DNA of 14,907 bases, from NCBI GenBank assembly GCA_045652815.1, contig JAZOLH010000008.1, positions 1-14,907 on the forward strand, written 5' to 3'. Within the stretch, counting starts at the first letter, position 1. Every line of letters begins with the position of its first letter. The DNA is from UMGS755 sp045652815 (GTDB taxonomy: Bacteria; Bacillota; Clostridia; UBA1381; UBA9506). Below the pieces are notes generated by a model. The model made no database searches. It saw nothing but the letters and a program-made list of their open reading frames with translations, and was not told where the DNA came from. The translations under genes and the position numbers were made by a program. This document shows positions 1-7,222 of the stretch, one piece after another.

Positions 1-2612
1 CTGCTAAATACTTCTTCGACGTTCTGCCTAAGACCGTTAAGAAGAGTGCAGTACTCGACAGAACTAAGCAACCCGGTTCTTTGGGTGATCCTCTGTATCT
101 GGATGTCTGCAACCTGTTCTATGGCAAAGAAAATGCGCCTGTTATCGTTGGCGGTCGTTACGGTCTGGGTTCTAAAGACACCACACCGACACACATCGCA
201 TCTGTTTATGATAATCTGGCACAGGATGCTCCTAAAAACAACTTCACCATCAGCATCGTGGACGATGTAACCGGTCTTTCCCTGCCCATCGGTGAAACCA
301 TCAATGCAGCTCCTGAAGGCACAACCCGTTGTAAGTTCTGGGGCTTCGGTTCCGACGGTACTGTTGGTGCTAACAAAGACGCTATTAAAATCATCGGTGA
401 CAACACTGACCTTTATGCTCAGGCATACTTTGATTACGACTCCAAGAAATCCGGCGGCGTAACTATGTCTCACCTGCGTTTTGGTAAAAAGCCCATCAAG
501 TCCACCTATCTCTTAGACGAAACTGACTATATCGCTTGTCATAAACCTTCTTACATTTATCAGTATGATATCTTAGAAGGTCTGAAAAAGGGTGGTACCT
601 TCCTGTTAAACTGCGTATGGTCTCCTGAAGAATTAGAGGACAAGCTCCCCGGCGCAATGAAACGCTATATTGCTGAAAATGATATTAACTTCTATATCAT
701 CAACGCTGTTAAGATTGCATCTGAAATCGGTCTGGGCGGCCGTATCAACATGGTAACTCAGGCAGCATTCTTCAAACTGTCCGAAGTTCTGCCCATCGAT
801 CAGGCAGTGCCCCTCTTAAAAGATGCTATCAACAGAACCTATGGTAAGAAAGGTCAGAAGATTGTTGACATGAACTGTCAGGCAGTTGATCTGGCTCTTG
901 ACGCTCTGGTTAAGATTGATGTACCTGCATCCTGGAAAACTGCAGAAATTGATGATGCAGGAGATAGCAAGGGTGATCGTCCTGACTTCGTTAAGAAGAT
1001 TGCTGATCCCGTTAATGCACAGAAAGGTAACAAACTGCCCGTTAGTGCATTTGCCGGCATCGAAGACGGTACATTCGAACAGGGTACCGCACAGTACGAA
1101 AAGAGAACCATTGCTATCAATGTTCCTGACTGGATTCCCGAAAACTGTATCCAGTGTAACCAGTGTTCTTTAGTTTGTCCTCACGCTGTTATCCGTCCCT
1201 TCCTCTTAAATGATGAAGAAGCGGCTAATGCACCTGAAGGTTTCGTAACCTTAGATGCAAACGGTCCTCAGCTGAAGGGTCTGAAATTCCGCATCCAGAT
1301 CACACCGAAAGATTGTACCGGTTGTGGTGTTTGTGCACAGACCTGTCCTGCTAAGGAAAAAGCTCTCGTTATGAGACCTGTTGACGAAATGGTTGACAAA
1401 GAAGCGGTTAACTGGGATTATGCTGCTACACTTGATATTAAAGACAATCTGATGGATAAATCCACCATCAAGGGTTCTCAGTTTGCGAAACCCTTACTGG
1501 AATTCTCCGGCGCTTGTGCAGGTTGTGGCGAAACACCTTACATCAAGTTAATCACCCAGCTCTTTGGTGACAGAATGACCATTGCTAACGCAACCGGTTG
1601 TACCTCCATCTGGGGTGGCTCTGCTCCTACAACTCCTTACACCAAAAATGCTAAGGGTCAGGGTCCTGCTTGGGCTAACTCCCTGTTTGAAGATAACGCT
1701 GAATTTGGTCTTGGTATGGCTCTGGCTTCCAAGAAAATCAGAAACACTCTGAAAGAAAAAATGGAAGAAGCAATTGCAGGTGGCGTTGATGCGGCTGTTG
1801 CAGAAGCATTTACCGAATGGATCGCAAACAAAGACGATGCAGAAGGCTCTAAAACTGCTGCAGCAAAAGTTTGCGATGCACTGGCAAAAGTTGACACTTC
1901 CAAAGCACCCCTTTCTGACATTGCTGAAAGAACAGACTATCTGGTTAAGCGTTCTCACTGGGCATTCGGTGGCGACGGTTGGGCATACGACATCGGTTAC
2001 GGCGGCTTAGACCATGTACTCGCTTCCGGCGAAGACATCAACATCTTCGTTGTTGATACCGAAGTTTACTCCAACACCGGCGGTCAGTCTTCCAAAGCAA
2101 CTCCGACTGCTGCAATTGCTAAGTTTGCTGCTTCCGGTAAGAAAGTTAAGAAGAAAGATCTGGGTATGATTGCCGCAACTTACGGTTACGTTTATGTAGC
2201 ACAGATTGCTCTGGGCGCTAATATGAATCAGGCGCTCAAGGCCATCCGTGAAGCAGAAGCTTATCCCGGTCCGTCCATCGTTATCGCATATGCACCCTGT
2301 ATCAACCACGGTATTAAAGCCGGTATGGCAAACACCATCAACGAAGAGAAGAAGGCAGTTGAAACCGGTTACTGGCATCTGTGGAGATACAATCCTGCTC
2401 TTAAAGACGAAGGCAAGAATCCCTTTGTTCTGGATTCCAAAGCTCCCACCGGCGATATCAAGGGCTTCTTAGAAGGTGAAAACCGTTATCTGAGACTGGC
2501 TCAGGCATATCCCGATGTGGCTGAAGAACTGTTCAGCAAGGCAGAAAAAGATCTGATGGAACGCTATGAATCTTACAAGAGAATGGCGGCTATGGATTAC
2601 TCCGCTGAATAA
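1..2612 (+). CDS. nifJ: Pyruvate:ferredoxin (flavodoxin) oxidoreductase, 3' part (5' end outside window)
   Basis: Cytoplasmic enzyme that oxidatively decarboxylates pyruvate with CoA to acetyl-CoA and CO2, passing electrons to ferredoxin or flavodoxin. The frame is open from base 3, so the TTG at 81 is an internal Leu codon and not a start; 869 residues are visible. Numbered from base 3, a 2[4Fe-4S] ferredoxin domain has Cys 382/385/388/392 and 438/441/444/448. The proximal cluster ligands are Cys 505, 508, 533 and 766. The TPP-binding stretch runs 657-695, from GDGWAYD to NTGGQ. These spacings agree closely with the Desulfovibrio africanus enzyme as I remember it, which implies about 300 residues missing upstream and a full length near 1,170, normal for single-chain NifJ without the C-terminal extension. 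No frameshift or missing ligand is seen. A strong terminator follows at once, so this is the last gene of its transcript. Confidence 0.97.
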   Translation, partial: AKYFFDVLPKTVKKSAVLDRTKQPGSLGDPLYLDVCNLFYGKENAPVIVGGRYGLGSKDTTPTHIASVYDNLAQDAPKNNFTISIVDDVTGLSLPIGETINAAPEGTTRCKFWGFGSDGTVGANKDAIKIIGDNTDLYAQAYFDYDSKKSGGVTMSHLRFGKKPIKSTYLLDETDYIACHKPSYIYQYDILEGLKKGGTFLLNCVWSPEELEDKLPGAMKRYIAENDINFYIINAVKIASEIGLGGRINMVTQAAFFKLSEVLPIDQAVPLLKDAINRTYGKKGQKIVDMNCQAVDLALDALVKIDVPASWKTAEIDDAGDSKGDRPDFVKKIADPVNAQKGNKLPVSAFAGIEDGTFEQGTAQYEKRTIAINVPDWIPENCIQCNQCSLVCPHAVIRPFLLNDEEAANAPEGFVTLDANGPQLKGLKFRIQITPKDCTGCGVCAQTCPAKEKALVMRPVDEMVDKEAVNWDYAATLDIKDNLMDKSTIKGSQFAKPLLEFSGACAGCGETPYIKLITQLFGDRMTIANATGCTSIWGGSAPTTPYTKNAKGQGPAWANSLFEDNAEFGLGMALASKKIRNTLKEKMEEAIAGGVDAAVAEAFTEWIANKDDAEGSKTAAAKVCDALAKVDTSKAPLSDIAERTDYLVKRSHWAFGGDGWAYDIGYGGLDHVLASGEDINIFVVDTEVYSNTGGQSSKATPTAAIAKFAASGKKVKKKDLGMIAATYGYVYVAQIALGANMNQALKAIREAEAYPGPSIVIAYAPCINHGIKAGMANTINEEKKAVETGYWHLWRYNPALKDEGKNPFVLDSKAPTGDIKGFLEGENRYLRLAQAYPDVAEELFSKAEKDLMERYESYKRMAAMDYSAE

Positions 2613-2621
2613 TTAAAAATG

Positions 2622-2659
2622 AAAAGCGGCTACGAATTTTCGTAGCCGCTTCTTTTTTT
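2622..2659 (+). terminator. Rho-independent terminator of nifJ
   Basis: Arms 2624-2636 and 2639-2651 are perfectly complementary (core AGCGGCTACG / CGTAGCCGCT). They are followed by a T-run at 2653-2659. The A-run at 2622-2625 gives the reverse strand a short T-run as well. The hairpin begins about 10 bases after the nifJ stop codon. Confidence 0.93.
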
Positions 2660-2664
2660 GCAAT

Positions 2665-2692
2665 AAAAAAGGACTTCCGGCTGGAAGCCCTT
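2665..2692 (-). terminator. Rho-independent terminator of the minus-strand SDR operon
   Basis: Arms 2669-2678 and 2683-2692 pair around a GGCT loop. On the minus-strand RNA the single non-Watson-Crick position (2673/2688) is a G-U wobble, while on the plus strand it would be an A-C mismatch, so the minus strand is the better fit. A U-run follows on the minus strand (2665-2670). It lies 10 bases beyond the SDR stop codon. Confidence 0.85.
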
Positions 2693-2702
2693 ATTTTTGT
2701 GT

Positions 2703-3437
2703 TTAAATAACCAGTCCACCGTTGGGGCTGATGATTTGACCTGTTGTAAATTTGTTCGTTTCTGATGCCAAAAAGAAAACGGTTTCGGCAATATCTTCCG
2801 GTGTACCGATTTTGCAAAGAGGTGTTTCTTCCTTCAGAAACTCCATTGTTTCTTCATCTAAATTGGCGTTCATATCCGTATCAATCACGCCGGGTGCCAC
2901 GCAGTTAACCAAAATGCCGGAGGGCCCAAGTTCCTTGGCAAGTGCCTTTGTAAAGCCGATGATAGCGGCTTTGGAGGCAGAGTAGGCAACTTCGCAAGAA
3001 GCACCAGTTAATCCCCAAATGGAAGAAACATTCACGATATAACCCTTTTTCTCGTGAACCATATGGGGCAGGGCGGCACGTGTAATAGCGGCCATAGAAG
3101 TCATATTCACGTTGAAGATGTTGTTCCAATCATCCAAAGTGGTGTCACAGAACATTTTGTTTAAACTGATGCCTGCGTTATTGATTAAAACGTCCACGCC
3201 GCCGAAGATTTTTTCTGCCTCGGAAACGATTGTTTCGGCACATTTAGGGTCAGCTAAATCTGCCTGCACCAAAGCGGCGGAGTAGCCCTCTTGGGTCAAC
3301 TTGGCAAGCAGTGCTTTTGCCGCATCTTCGCTTTTATTATAGTGAATCATCACGTTATAGCCGGCTTTGGCAAAACGGCGGGCACATGCGGCGCCGATGC
3401 CACGGGAAGCGCCGGTGATTAATACGGTTTGGGGCAT
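2703..3437 (-). CDS. SDR-family NAD(P)-dependent oxidoreductase, FabG-like; probably EF-P 5-aminopentanone reductase (YmfI type)
   Basis: A 244-residue classical short-chain dehydrogenase, single Rossmann domain, probably cytoplasmic. Seen: cofactor motif TGASRGIG at 8-15, NNAG at 86-89, and the catalytic tetrad Asn111, Ser139, Tyr152 (YSASK) and Lys156. The start is the ATG at 3437, with AAAGGG about nine bases upstream; the GTG at 3446 overlaps that ribosome binding site and is unlikely. General annotation would be 3-oxoacyl-ACP reductase (FabG). The stretch after the catalytic Ser (WGLTGASCEV), together with KALAKELGPSGILVNCVAPG and the EETPL segment, resembles the clostridial group named elongation factor P 5-aminopentanone reductase. 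In Bacillus YmfI, this enzyme reduces the modification on EF-P. That finer assignment is recalled from family patterns and not proven. No fatty acid genes are adjacent. It is the second gene after the CBM9-like gene, 22 bases apart. Confidence 0.88.
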   Translation of the reverse strand: MPQTVLITGASRGIGAACARRFAKAGYNVMIHYNKSEDAAKALLAKLTQEGYSAALVQADLADPKCAETIVSEAEKIFGGVDVLINNAGISLNKMFCDTTLDDWNNIFNVNMTSMAAITRAALPHMVHEKKGYIVNVSSIWGLTGASCEVAYSASKAAIIGFTKALAKELGPSGILVNCVAPGVIDTDMNANLDEETMEFLKEETPLCKIGTPEDIAETVFFLASETNKFTTGQIISPNGGLVI

Positions 3438-3459
3438 TTGTAACACCCTTTCATTAAAA

Positions 3460-4080
3460 TTATTTGTTGCCTTTAGGCGCGCCTTTTTCGAACTTCAACA
3501 TACCAAAATATTCAGGACAAAGAAAGTCGGGATCAGGGGTTTCGATTATGTTCCAGCAGTTATAGTGCGGGTGCGGAGAAGAGTCGGCACATTTTGTGAA
3601 ATTACCGCGGAATTCATCAGAGATTTTCTCAAAATAATTCAGCAGAAAATCCACGGGAATTTTATAATAAATATTCCATTCATTATTATTGATTTCGCTT
3701 TGAATATCAAAAATATCGTAGGTTTCACGTAAAAATTTAACATCAGAACGAGACGCCGCATAAGAGATATAAGCCGCACAAATCGGATTCATCTCAAAGT
3801 TCATAAAATGAGGGTCATCTATATCCGGAGAAAAGTAAAATTCCATACAGCTATCCTGAAAAACAGTGGAATTTCTGGAGAACTGATGGGCAATCAGGGG
3901 CTTTTCATCGGTTTTAAGGTTCACATAGAGTGCCTCATCGGTGTAGAGAAGTCTTGCTTCGTTGTTAAATGCAAGAGGAAATTTAGCCCAAGGCGCGTTG
4001 TTGAACTTAGCAACGTTAGCATCCTTAAAACTCTCCTTTGTTACGGGACCATCTACTTTTTTGATAATATATGAATTCAT
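3460..4080 (-). CDS. Carbohydrate-binding family 9-like (CBM9/DOMON-like) protein
   Basis: A 206-residue protein that resembles stand-alone CBM9-like proteins of Clostridia and Bacteroidetes. Seen: an early Trp (residue 31), the segment DSCMEFYFSP at 76-85 typical of the beta-sandwich core, an NxxEWNIYYKIP strand region, and the closing motif PDPDFLCPEYFGMLKFEK at 182-199, which is the clearest family signature. There is no signal peptide, transmembrane segment, sortase motif or attached catalytic domain, so it looks cytosolic. That is odd for a module that in other proteins binds sugar chain ends outside the cell. The start at 4080 is supported by AAAGGAG eight bases upstream. It is the first gene of a two-gene operon with the SDR gene and has a well-formed promoter. 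Ligand and role are unknown. Confidence 0.75.
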   Translation of the reverse strand: MNSYIIKKVDGPVTKESFKDANVAKFNNAPWAKFPLAFNNEARLLYTDEALYVNLKTDEKPLIAHQFSRNSTVFQDSCMEFYFSPDIDDPHFMNFEMNPICAAYISYAASRSDVKFLRETYDIFDIQSEINNNEWNIYYKIPVDFLLNYFEKISDEFRGNFTKCADSSPHPHYNCWNIIETPDPDFLCPEYFGMLKFEKGAPKGNK

Positions 4081-4133
4081 AATTTGTACTCCTTTGGTGT
4101 CTGGGGATGTGCATGAATTATCTTTCTTATTTT

Positions 4134-4162
4134 ATTATAAGTTTTTTTTGTTTTTTTGTAAA
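4134..4162 (-). promoter_or_regulatory. Sigma-A type promoter of the CBM9-like/SDR operon
   Basis: On the minus strand the -35 box is TTTACA (4157-4162) and the -10 box is TATAAT (4134-4139), with exactly 17 bp between them. The spacer is almost entirely A. Transcription should start near 4127, giving a leader of roughly 45 bases. Further A/T-rich sequence behind the -35 box could act as an UP element. Confidence 0.85.
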
Positions 4163-4234
4163 GATTTTTTTAATAAAACAACAAATTCGGTCGATTTTTT
4201 TCTAATTTATTGATAATTTAAACAGTTAAAAACC

Positions 4235-4263
4235 TTGCATTGTAGATTATTTTGTGATATAAT
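4235..4263 (+). promoter_or_regulatory. Sigma-A type promoter of the wzz-kinase-phosphatase-vanZ cassette
   Basis: The -35 box is TTGCAT (4235-4240), spacer 17 bp, and the -10 box TATAAT (4258-4263) is preceded by an extended -10 TG at 4255-4256. The expected start is near 4270, giving a leader of about 55 bases. It is divergent from the minus-strand promoter, with 72 bp of A/T-rich sequence between the two -35 boxes. I see no convincing operator palindrome there. Confidence 0.85.
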
Positions 4264-4325
4264 TGTTATATACTTGTGTATCTATGTCAATTTTACAAAT
4301 ACAAATGAGGTAAGGAGCGATTTTT

Positions 4326-5030
4326 TTGAAAGAGCAAATCAATCTCGAAGAAACTATCCGACTGTTTTTATTCCACTGGTGGAAAATTGTTCTTACAGGT
4401 GTTTTGTGCGCTGTTCTTGCAATTGTAATCAGTGTGACAGCCATTACACCTATGTATTCCTCTAATGGCTCTGTCTATATTAATAACAGTGGTATTGGTG
4501 ATGCAGAACATAATCCTTTATATGCAAACTTAACGGACATTGCAACCGCACAGCAATTGGCTTTTACTTGTGCTAAAATTTTAACTTCCGAAAGCTTTTT
4601 AACACGGGTAATTGAAGAAGCAGATGTACCATATACAGCAAAACAATTGCAGGGTATGGTTTATATGGAGCCGGTTGATGAAACCGAAATTCTGGCAATC
4701 AGTGTTGTTTCTCCGTCGCCTGCCGATTGTCAGAATATTGTTAACACCATTATGGACCTGGCAACTGATGAAATCCACCGTGTTGTTGGTGCGGGTAACA
4801 TCAGAGTGATTGATGAAGGTAAATATCCTGCAGCGCCTTACTCTCCGAATCTGGTTCAAAACATCTTTGTTGGTTTTGTTTTCGGCGTTATCCTGTGTGC
4901 TGCCTACATCTTCTTGCGTGACTTCTTTGATAATCGAATTAAGATTGAGGCTGACCTGATGAAAATCAAGGAACTGCCTATGCTTGGCTCAATTCCCTTA
5001 ATTGAATCTGCTAAGAAGGAGGAGAAATAA
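4326..5030 (+). CDS. Wzz/CapA-type polysaccharide copolymerase (YwqC-like kinase modulator)
   Basis: A 234-residue inner-membrane protein of the Wzz/chain-length determinant family. Such proteins set capsule or exopolysaccharide chain length and, in Gram-positives, activate a separate cytoplasmic BY-kinase. Seen: a first transmembrane helix at about 19-40, an extracellular domain of about 135 residues, a Pro-rich stretch before the second helix (PAAPYSP, 168-174), a second helix at about 178-197, and a charged cytoplasmic tail. The start codon is TTG at 4326: AAGGAG lies at 4312-4317, an in-frame TAA lies at 4311, and the next Met (residue 43) would delete the first helix. It directly abuts the kinase gene (TAA then ATG), whose ribosome binding site lies inside this gene. 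This matches the two-protein Gram-positive arrangement, unlike the fused Wzc. Confidence 0.9.
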   Translation: MKEQINLEETIRLFLFHWWKIVLTGVLCAVLAIVISVTAITPMYSSNGSVYINNSGIGDAEHNPLYANLTDIATAQQLAFTCAKILTSESFLTRVIEEADVPYTAKQLQGMVYMEPVDETEILAISVVSPSPADCQNIVNTIMDLATDEIHRVVGAGNIRVIDEGKYPAAPYSPNLVQNIFVGFVFGVILCAAYIFLRDFFDNRIKIEADLMKIKELPMLGSIPLIESAKKEEK

Positions 5031-5819
5031 ATGATTAAGAAGTTTTTTGGTAAAAAAGCTGAAAACAATGTAAAAGAGTCTAATAATCCTGTTAGCAGAA
5101 TCATTAACGAAAACACAGATTTTAGTGTTATCGAAGCTTATAAAGTTGCCAGAACAAATTTAATGTTCACCTTGGCGGACGAAAAGGGCTGTAAAAAAAT
5201 TCTGATTACCAGTGCCGGTGTTGGCGAAGGTAAATCTACTTCTTCTGTTAATCTTGCCATTACTTTCGGTCAGACCGGTGCCCGTGTTCTGCTGGTTGAG
5301 GCAGATTTGCGTCGTCCTAAACTGCATCGCTATTTATCCATTCCCAACAAAATCGGCGTTTCCGAATGTTTGGGTGGTTTTAACAAGTTAGACGAAGTTG
5401 TCCAGCATGTTGAAAAATATAACATTGATTGTATTCCCGGTGGTAGCATTCCGCCAAACCCGGCTGAACTTTTGATGTCTTCAGCAATGAAAAATATGTT
5501 GGATGAATTATCTGAAAACTATGATTATATTTTCATTGATTCTCCGCCGGTTAACGTTGTAACCGACTCTGCATCTTTGACATCCTTAGTATCCGGCGTT
5601 TTGCTGGTAGTTAAACAGAATCATACTTCCAGCGAAGCAGTTGCATATGCAGTTTCTAATCTTGAATTTAGTAATGCAAAAATCTTAGGCTATCTGTTTA
5701 ACGGTTGTCAGGAACTGGCACAGTATAAAGGCAGACATTATAATTATCGTCACAATGCGTACGCATATCGCTATCAGTATAAGACAACGGGAGAAGAACT
5801 TACAGCAGAAAACAACTGA
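5031..5819 (+). CDS. Bacterial tyrosine kinase (BY-kinase), CpsD/CapB/YwqD family
   Basis: A 262-residue cytoplasmic P-loop kinase that autophosphorylates on C-terminal tyrosines when activated by its membrane partner. It usually regulates polysaccharide export and sometimes other proteins. Seen: an EAYKVARTN segment at 35-43, corresponding to the oligomer-interface motif; Walker A SAGVGEGKST at 61-70 with Lys68; Walker A' LLVEADLRRP around 87-96 with Asp92; Walker B IFIDSPP at 167-173; and a tyrosine cluster with Tyr 232, 237, 239, 244, 246, 248 and 250. All features of an active enzyme are present. The start is ATG immediately after the upstream stop, with AAGGAGGAG as ribosome binding site. 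The partner copolymerase is upstream and the phosphatase is downstream, so the regulatory loop is complete. A ParA/MinD-type ATPase is unlikely because of the Tyr cluster and context. Confidence 0.94.
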   Translation: MIKKFFGKKAENNVKESNNPVSRIINENTDFSVIEAYKVARTNLMFTLADEKGCKKILITSAGVGEGKSTSSVNLAITFGQTGARVLLVEADLRRPKLHRYLSIPNKIGVSECLGGFNKLDEVVQHVEKYNIDCIPGGSIPPNPAELLMSSAMKNMLDELSENYDYIFIDSPPVNVVTDSASLTSLVSGVLLVVKQNHTSSEAVAYAVSNLEFSNAKILGYLFNGCQELAQYKGRHYNYRHNAYAYRYQYKTTGEELTAENN

Positions 5820-5871
5820 TATGATGCGTAATTAGACCTCTGGCACAAACTAGAAATGTGAGGGATTTAGT

Positions 5872-6582
5872 ATGAAAATGGTTGATTTTCATTCCCATGT
5901 TTTACCAGGCGTTGATGACGGCGCAGCAAATTTAGAAGTTACAGAAGCTTTATTGAGATCTCAAAAAAACCAAGGGGTTGATATTGTTGTTGCCACCCCT
6001 CACCTATACAAGGAAGCATCTGTTTCCGATTTCCTGATGGTAAGAGATAATGCGCTATCCCTGGTTAAAGAGAGTTTTGGTCAGGAAATGCCTGAGCTGG
6101 TTGTTGGTGCTGAGGTTGAACTTTATTGTGGTTTAGCAGCAAATGAAGATTTAAAGAAACTCTGTATTGGCAACACAAATTATATGTTGATAGAGATGCC
6201 TTTTTCTTACTGGAATGATTGGTATTATGAGGAATTGGATGCGCTAATCAGTAAAGGAATCAGGCCGATTATCGCACATCTGGATCGATACCTATCTACT
6301 ATTGATGATCTATATAACATTGAGAAGTTGTTTTTGCGTGATGTTGTGATTCAAATCAATGCAGAATCTATGAAGTTTTTCTCTTTCAGAAGAATTTTCA
6401 AAGAGCTGATAAAGAAAAGTAATGTTTCCTTTATCCTTGGTTCTGATTGTCACGATTTGAAAAAACGTCCGTGCTATATGGAGAAAGCGGTTAAAATCAT
6501 TAGAAGAAAATATGGTGAAAATTTTCTTGCCGATATGATGTACGTAGCAGAAATGATATTAGATAATCAAATAGCGGAATAG
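5872..6582 (+). CDS. PHP-family protein tyrosine phosphatase, CpsB/CapC/YwqE type
   Basis: A 236-residue metal-dependent phosphatase of the PHP fold that dephosphorylates the BY-kinase tail. Seen: DFHSHVLPGVDDG at 5-17 with metal ligands His7 and His9, ATPH with His44, GAEVE with Glu81, LIEMP with Glu108, AHLDRY with His136 and catalytic-type Arg139, and GSDCHD with Asp192 and His194. The usual AHxERY motif has Asp for Glu here, a conservative change. The start is the first of two nearby ATGs (5872), because GAGGG at 5860-5864 is seven bases away; the second would be too far. It follows the kinase gene by 52 bases with no terminator and precedes the VanZ gene by 10 bases, so it is within the same transcript. 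The length is normal for the family. Confidence 0.92.
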   Translation: MKMVDFHSHVLPGVDDGAANLEVTEALLRSQKNQGVDIVVATPHLYKEASVSDFLMVRDNALSLVKESFGQEMPELVVGAEVELYCGLAANEDLKKLCIGNTNYMLIEMPFSYWNDWYYEELDALISKGIRPIIAHLDRYLSTIDDLYNIEKLFLRDVVIQINAESMKFFSFRRIFKELIKKSNVSFILGSDCHDLKKRPCYMEKAVKIIRRKYGENFLADMMYVAEMILDNQIAE

Positions 6583-6592
6583 GGGAAATGAC

Positions 6593-7072
6593 ATGCTTCG
6601 TAAATCTGTTTTATGGATTCTTACAATTGTCTGGATGCTTTTGATTTTTTGTTTTTCTGCACAACCTGCAACAGAATCTTCAGAATTGAGTGAATCTCTT
6701 ACACTAAGTATTATCAAAAAATTACCAATTACTTGTTCAATGACACCGGAACAGCAGGAAGAAATTGTGGAAGCGGTTCATAATATTGTTCGAAAAATTG
6801 CTCATTTCATTATCTATGCTGTGCTTGGTGCTTTGGTGTTTCTGCTTTTGCAAAGCTATGATGTTTCTCTGAAAAAGTGCTTCTTATGGACGGCGTGTAT
6901 CTGTTTTTGCTATGCTATTTCCGATGAGGTGCATCAGATGTTTTCAGCAGGGCGGGCTTGCCGCATATTCGATATGTTTTTAGATACATTCGGGGCTGTG
7001 TGCGGTAGTTTTGCAGTTTATTTTCTGCAACGATTCGTGCATACACTTAAACAAAAAAGACCTTTCATATGA
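6593..7072 (+). CDS. VanZ-like family membrane protein
   Basis: A 159-residue membrane protein with about four helices (approximately 5-23, 68-88, 97-110 and 128-147). Family signatures seen: FSAQP after the first helix (21-25), RKIAHFIIYAVLG at 67-79, and the pattern YAxxDExHQxFxxGRxxxxxDxxxDxxG at 107-134. VanZ gives low-level teicoplanin resistance in enterococci, but most homologues have no known role, so resistance should not be assumed. Here it is the last gene of the polysaccharide-type kinase cassette, with a ribosome binding site overlapping the upstream stop codon. Its stop codon (7070-7072) lies inside the terminator hairpin, so the last residues (KRPFI) are encoded by the terminator arm. 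Confidence 0.87.
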   Translation: MLRKSVLWILTIVWMLLIFCFSAQPATESSELSESLTLSIIKKLPITCSMTPEQQEEIVEAVHNIVRKIAHFIIYAVLGALVFLLLQSYDVSLKKCFLWTACICFCYAISDEVHQMFSAGRACRIFDMFLDTFGAVCGSFAVYFLQRFVHTLKQKRPFI

Positions 7073-7084
7073 AAGGTCTTTTTT
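7053..7084 (+). terminator. Perfectly palindromic terminator, bidirectional, overlapping the vanZ stop
   Basis: A perfect 32-base palindrome: six A, GACCTTTC, ATAT in the centre, GAAAGGTC, six T. It forms a strong hairpin with a T-run on either strand, so it could stop transcription both ways. It separates the kinase cassette from the pyr operon and contains the VanZ stop codon at 7070-7072. Confidence 0.93.
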
Positions 7085-7129
7085 GAAGATTATCGACCAT
7101 AAATATTTTGATAATATGCGGTTTTTTGA

Positions 7130-7158
7130 TTGACAAATCGATGAAATCGTGATATAAT
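7130..7158 (+). promoter_or_regulatory. Consensus sigma-A promoter of the pyr operon
   Basis: The -35 box TTGACA (7130-7135) and -10 box TATAAT (7153-7158) are both perfect, with a 17 bp spacer and an extended -10 TG (7150-7151). The expected start is near 7165, leader about 55 bases. The spacer contains a short inverted repeat (CGAT/ATCG, 7139-7149) that could be an operator, but this is weak. Confidence 0.92.
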
Positions 7159-7180
7159 TATTAAGATAAAACAAAGGCAT

Positions 7181-7222
7181 ATATCGGCAGGTTGTTTGAC
7201 AAGTAGAAAGGAGAACCGATAT
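7181..7222 (+). promoter_or_regulatory. Inverted repeat in the pyrC leader spanning the RBS and start codon
   Basis: ATATCGG (7181-7187) is the exact reverse complement of CCGATAT (7216-7222). The right arm contains the first two bases of the pyrC ATG, and the ribosome binding site AAAGGAG (7207-7213) lies in the loop. A small inner stem TTGT/ACAA (7192-7195/7199-7202) is possible. An alternative pairing of 7169-7174 with 7192-7197 could compete. I do not see the PyrR-binding RNA consensus or a terminator in this leader. The regulatory role is inferred. Confidence 0.45.

Noticed and set aside
81..83. TTG at 81 as the start of nifJ
   Set aside because: The frame continues open to the window edge with normal NifJ sequence upstream, and the protein would lack part of a conserved domain.
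1548..1958. Long minus-strand open frame inside nifJ, with similar ones at 7593-8108, 8184-8720, 11697-12308 and 13891-14541
   Set aside because: Each is in the antisense frame whose codons align exactly with the sense codons of a clearly real gene. Such frames stay open when the sense gene has few TTA, CTA and TCA codons. The translations show no domain and have no promoter or RBS of their own.
3438..3446. GTG at 3446 as the start of the SDR gene
   Set aside because: It overlaps the AAAGGG ribosome binding site, which is properly spaced for the ATG at 3437.
4163..4234. Possible operator or small RNA between the two divergent promoters
   Set aside because: The stretch is A/T-rich with only imperfect, short symmetries and no terminator, so nothing can be supported.
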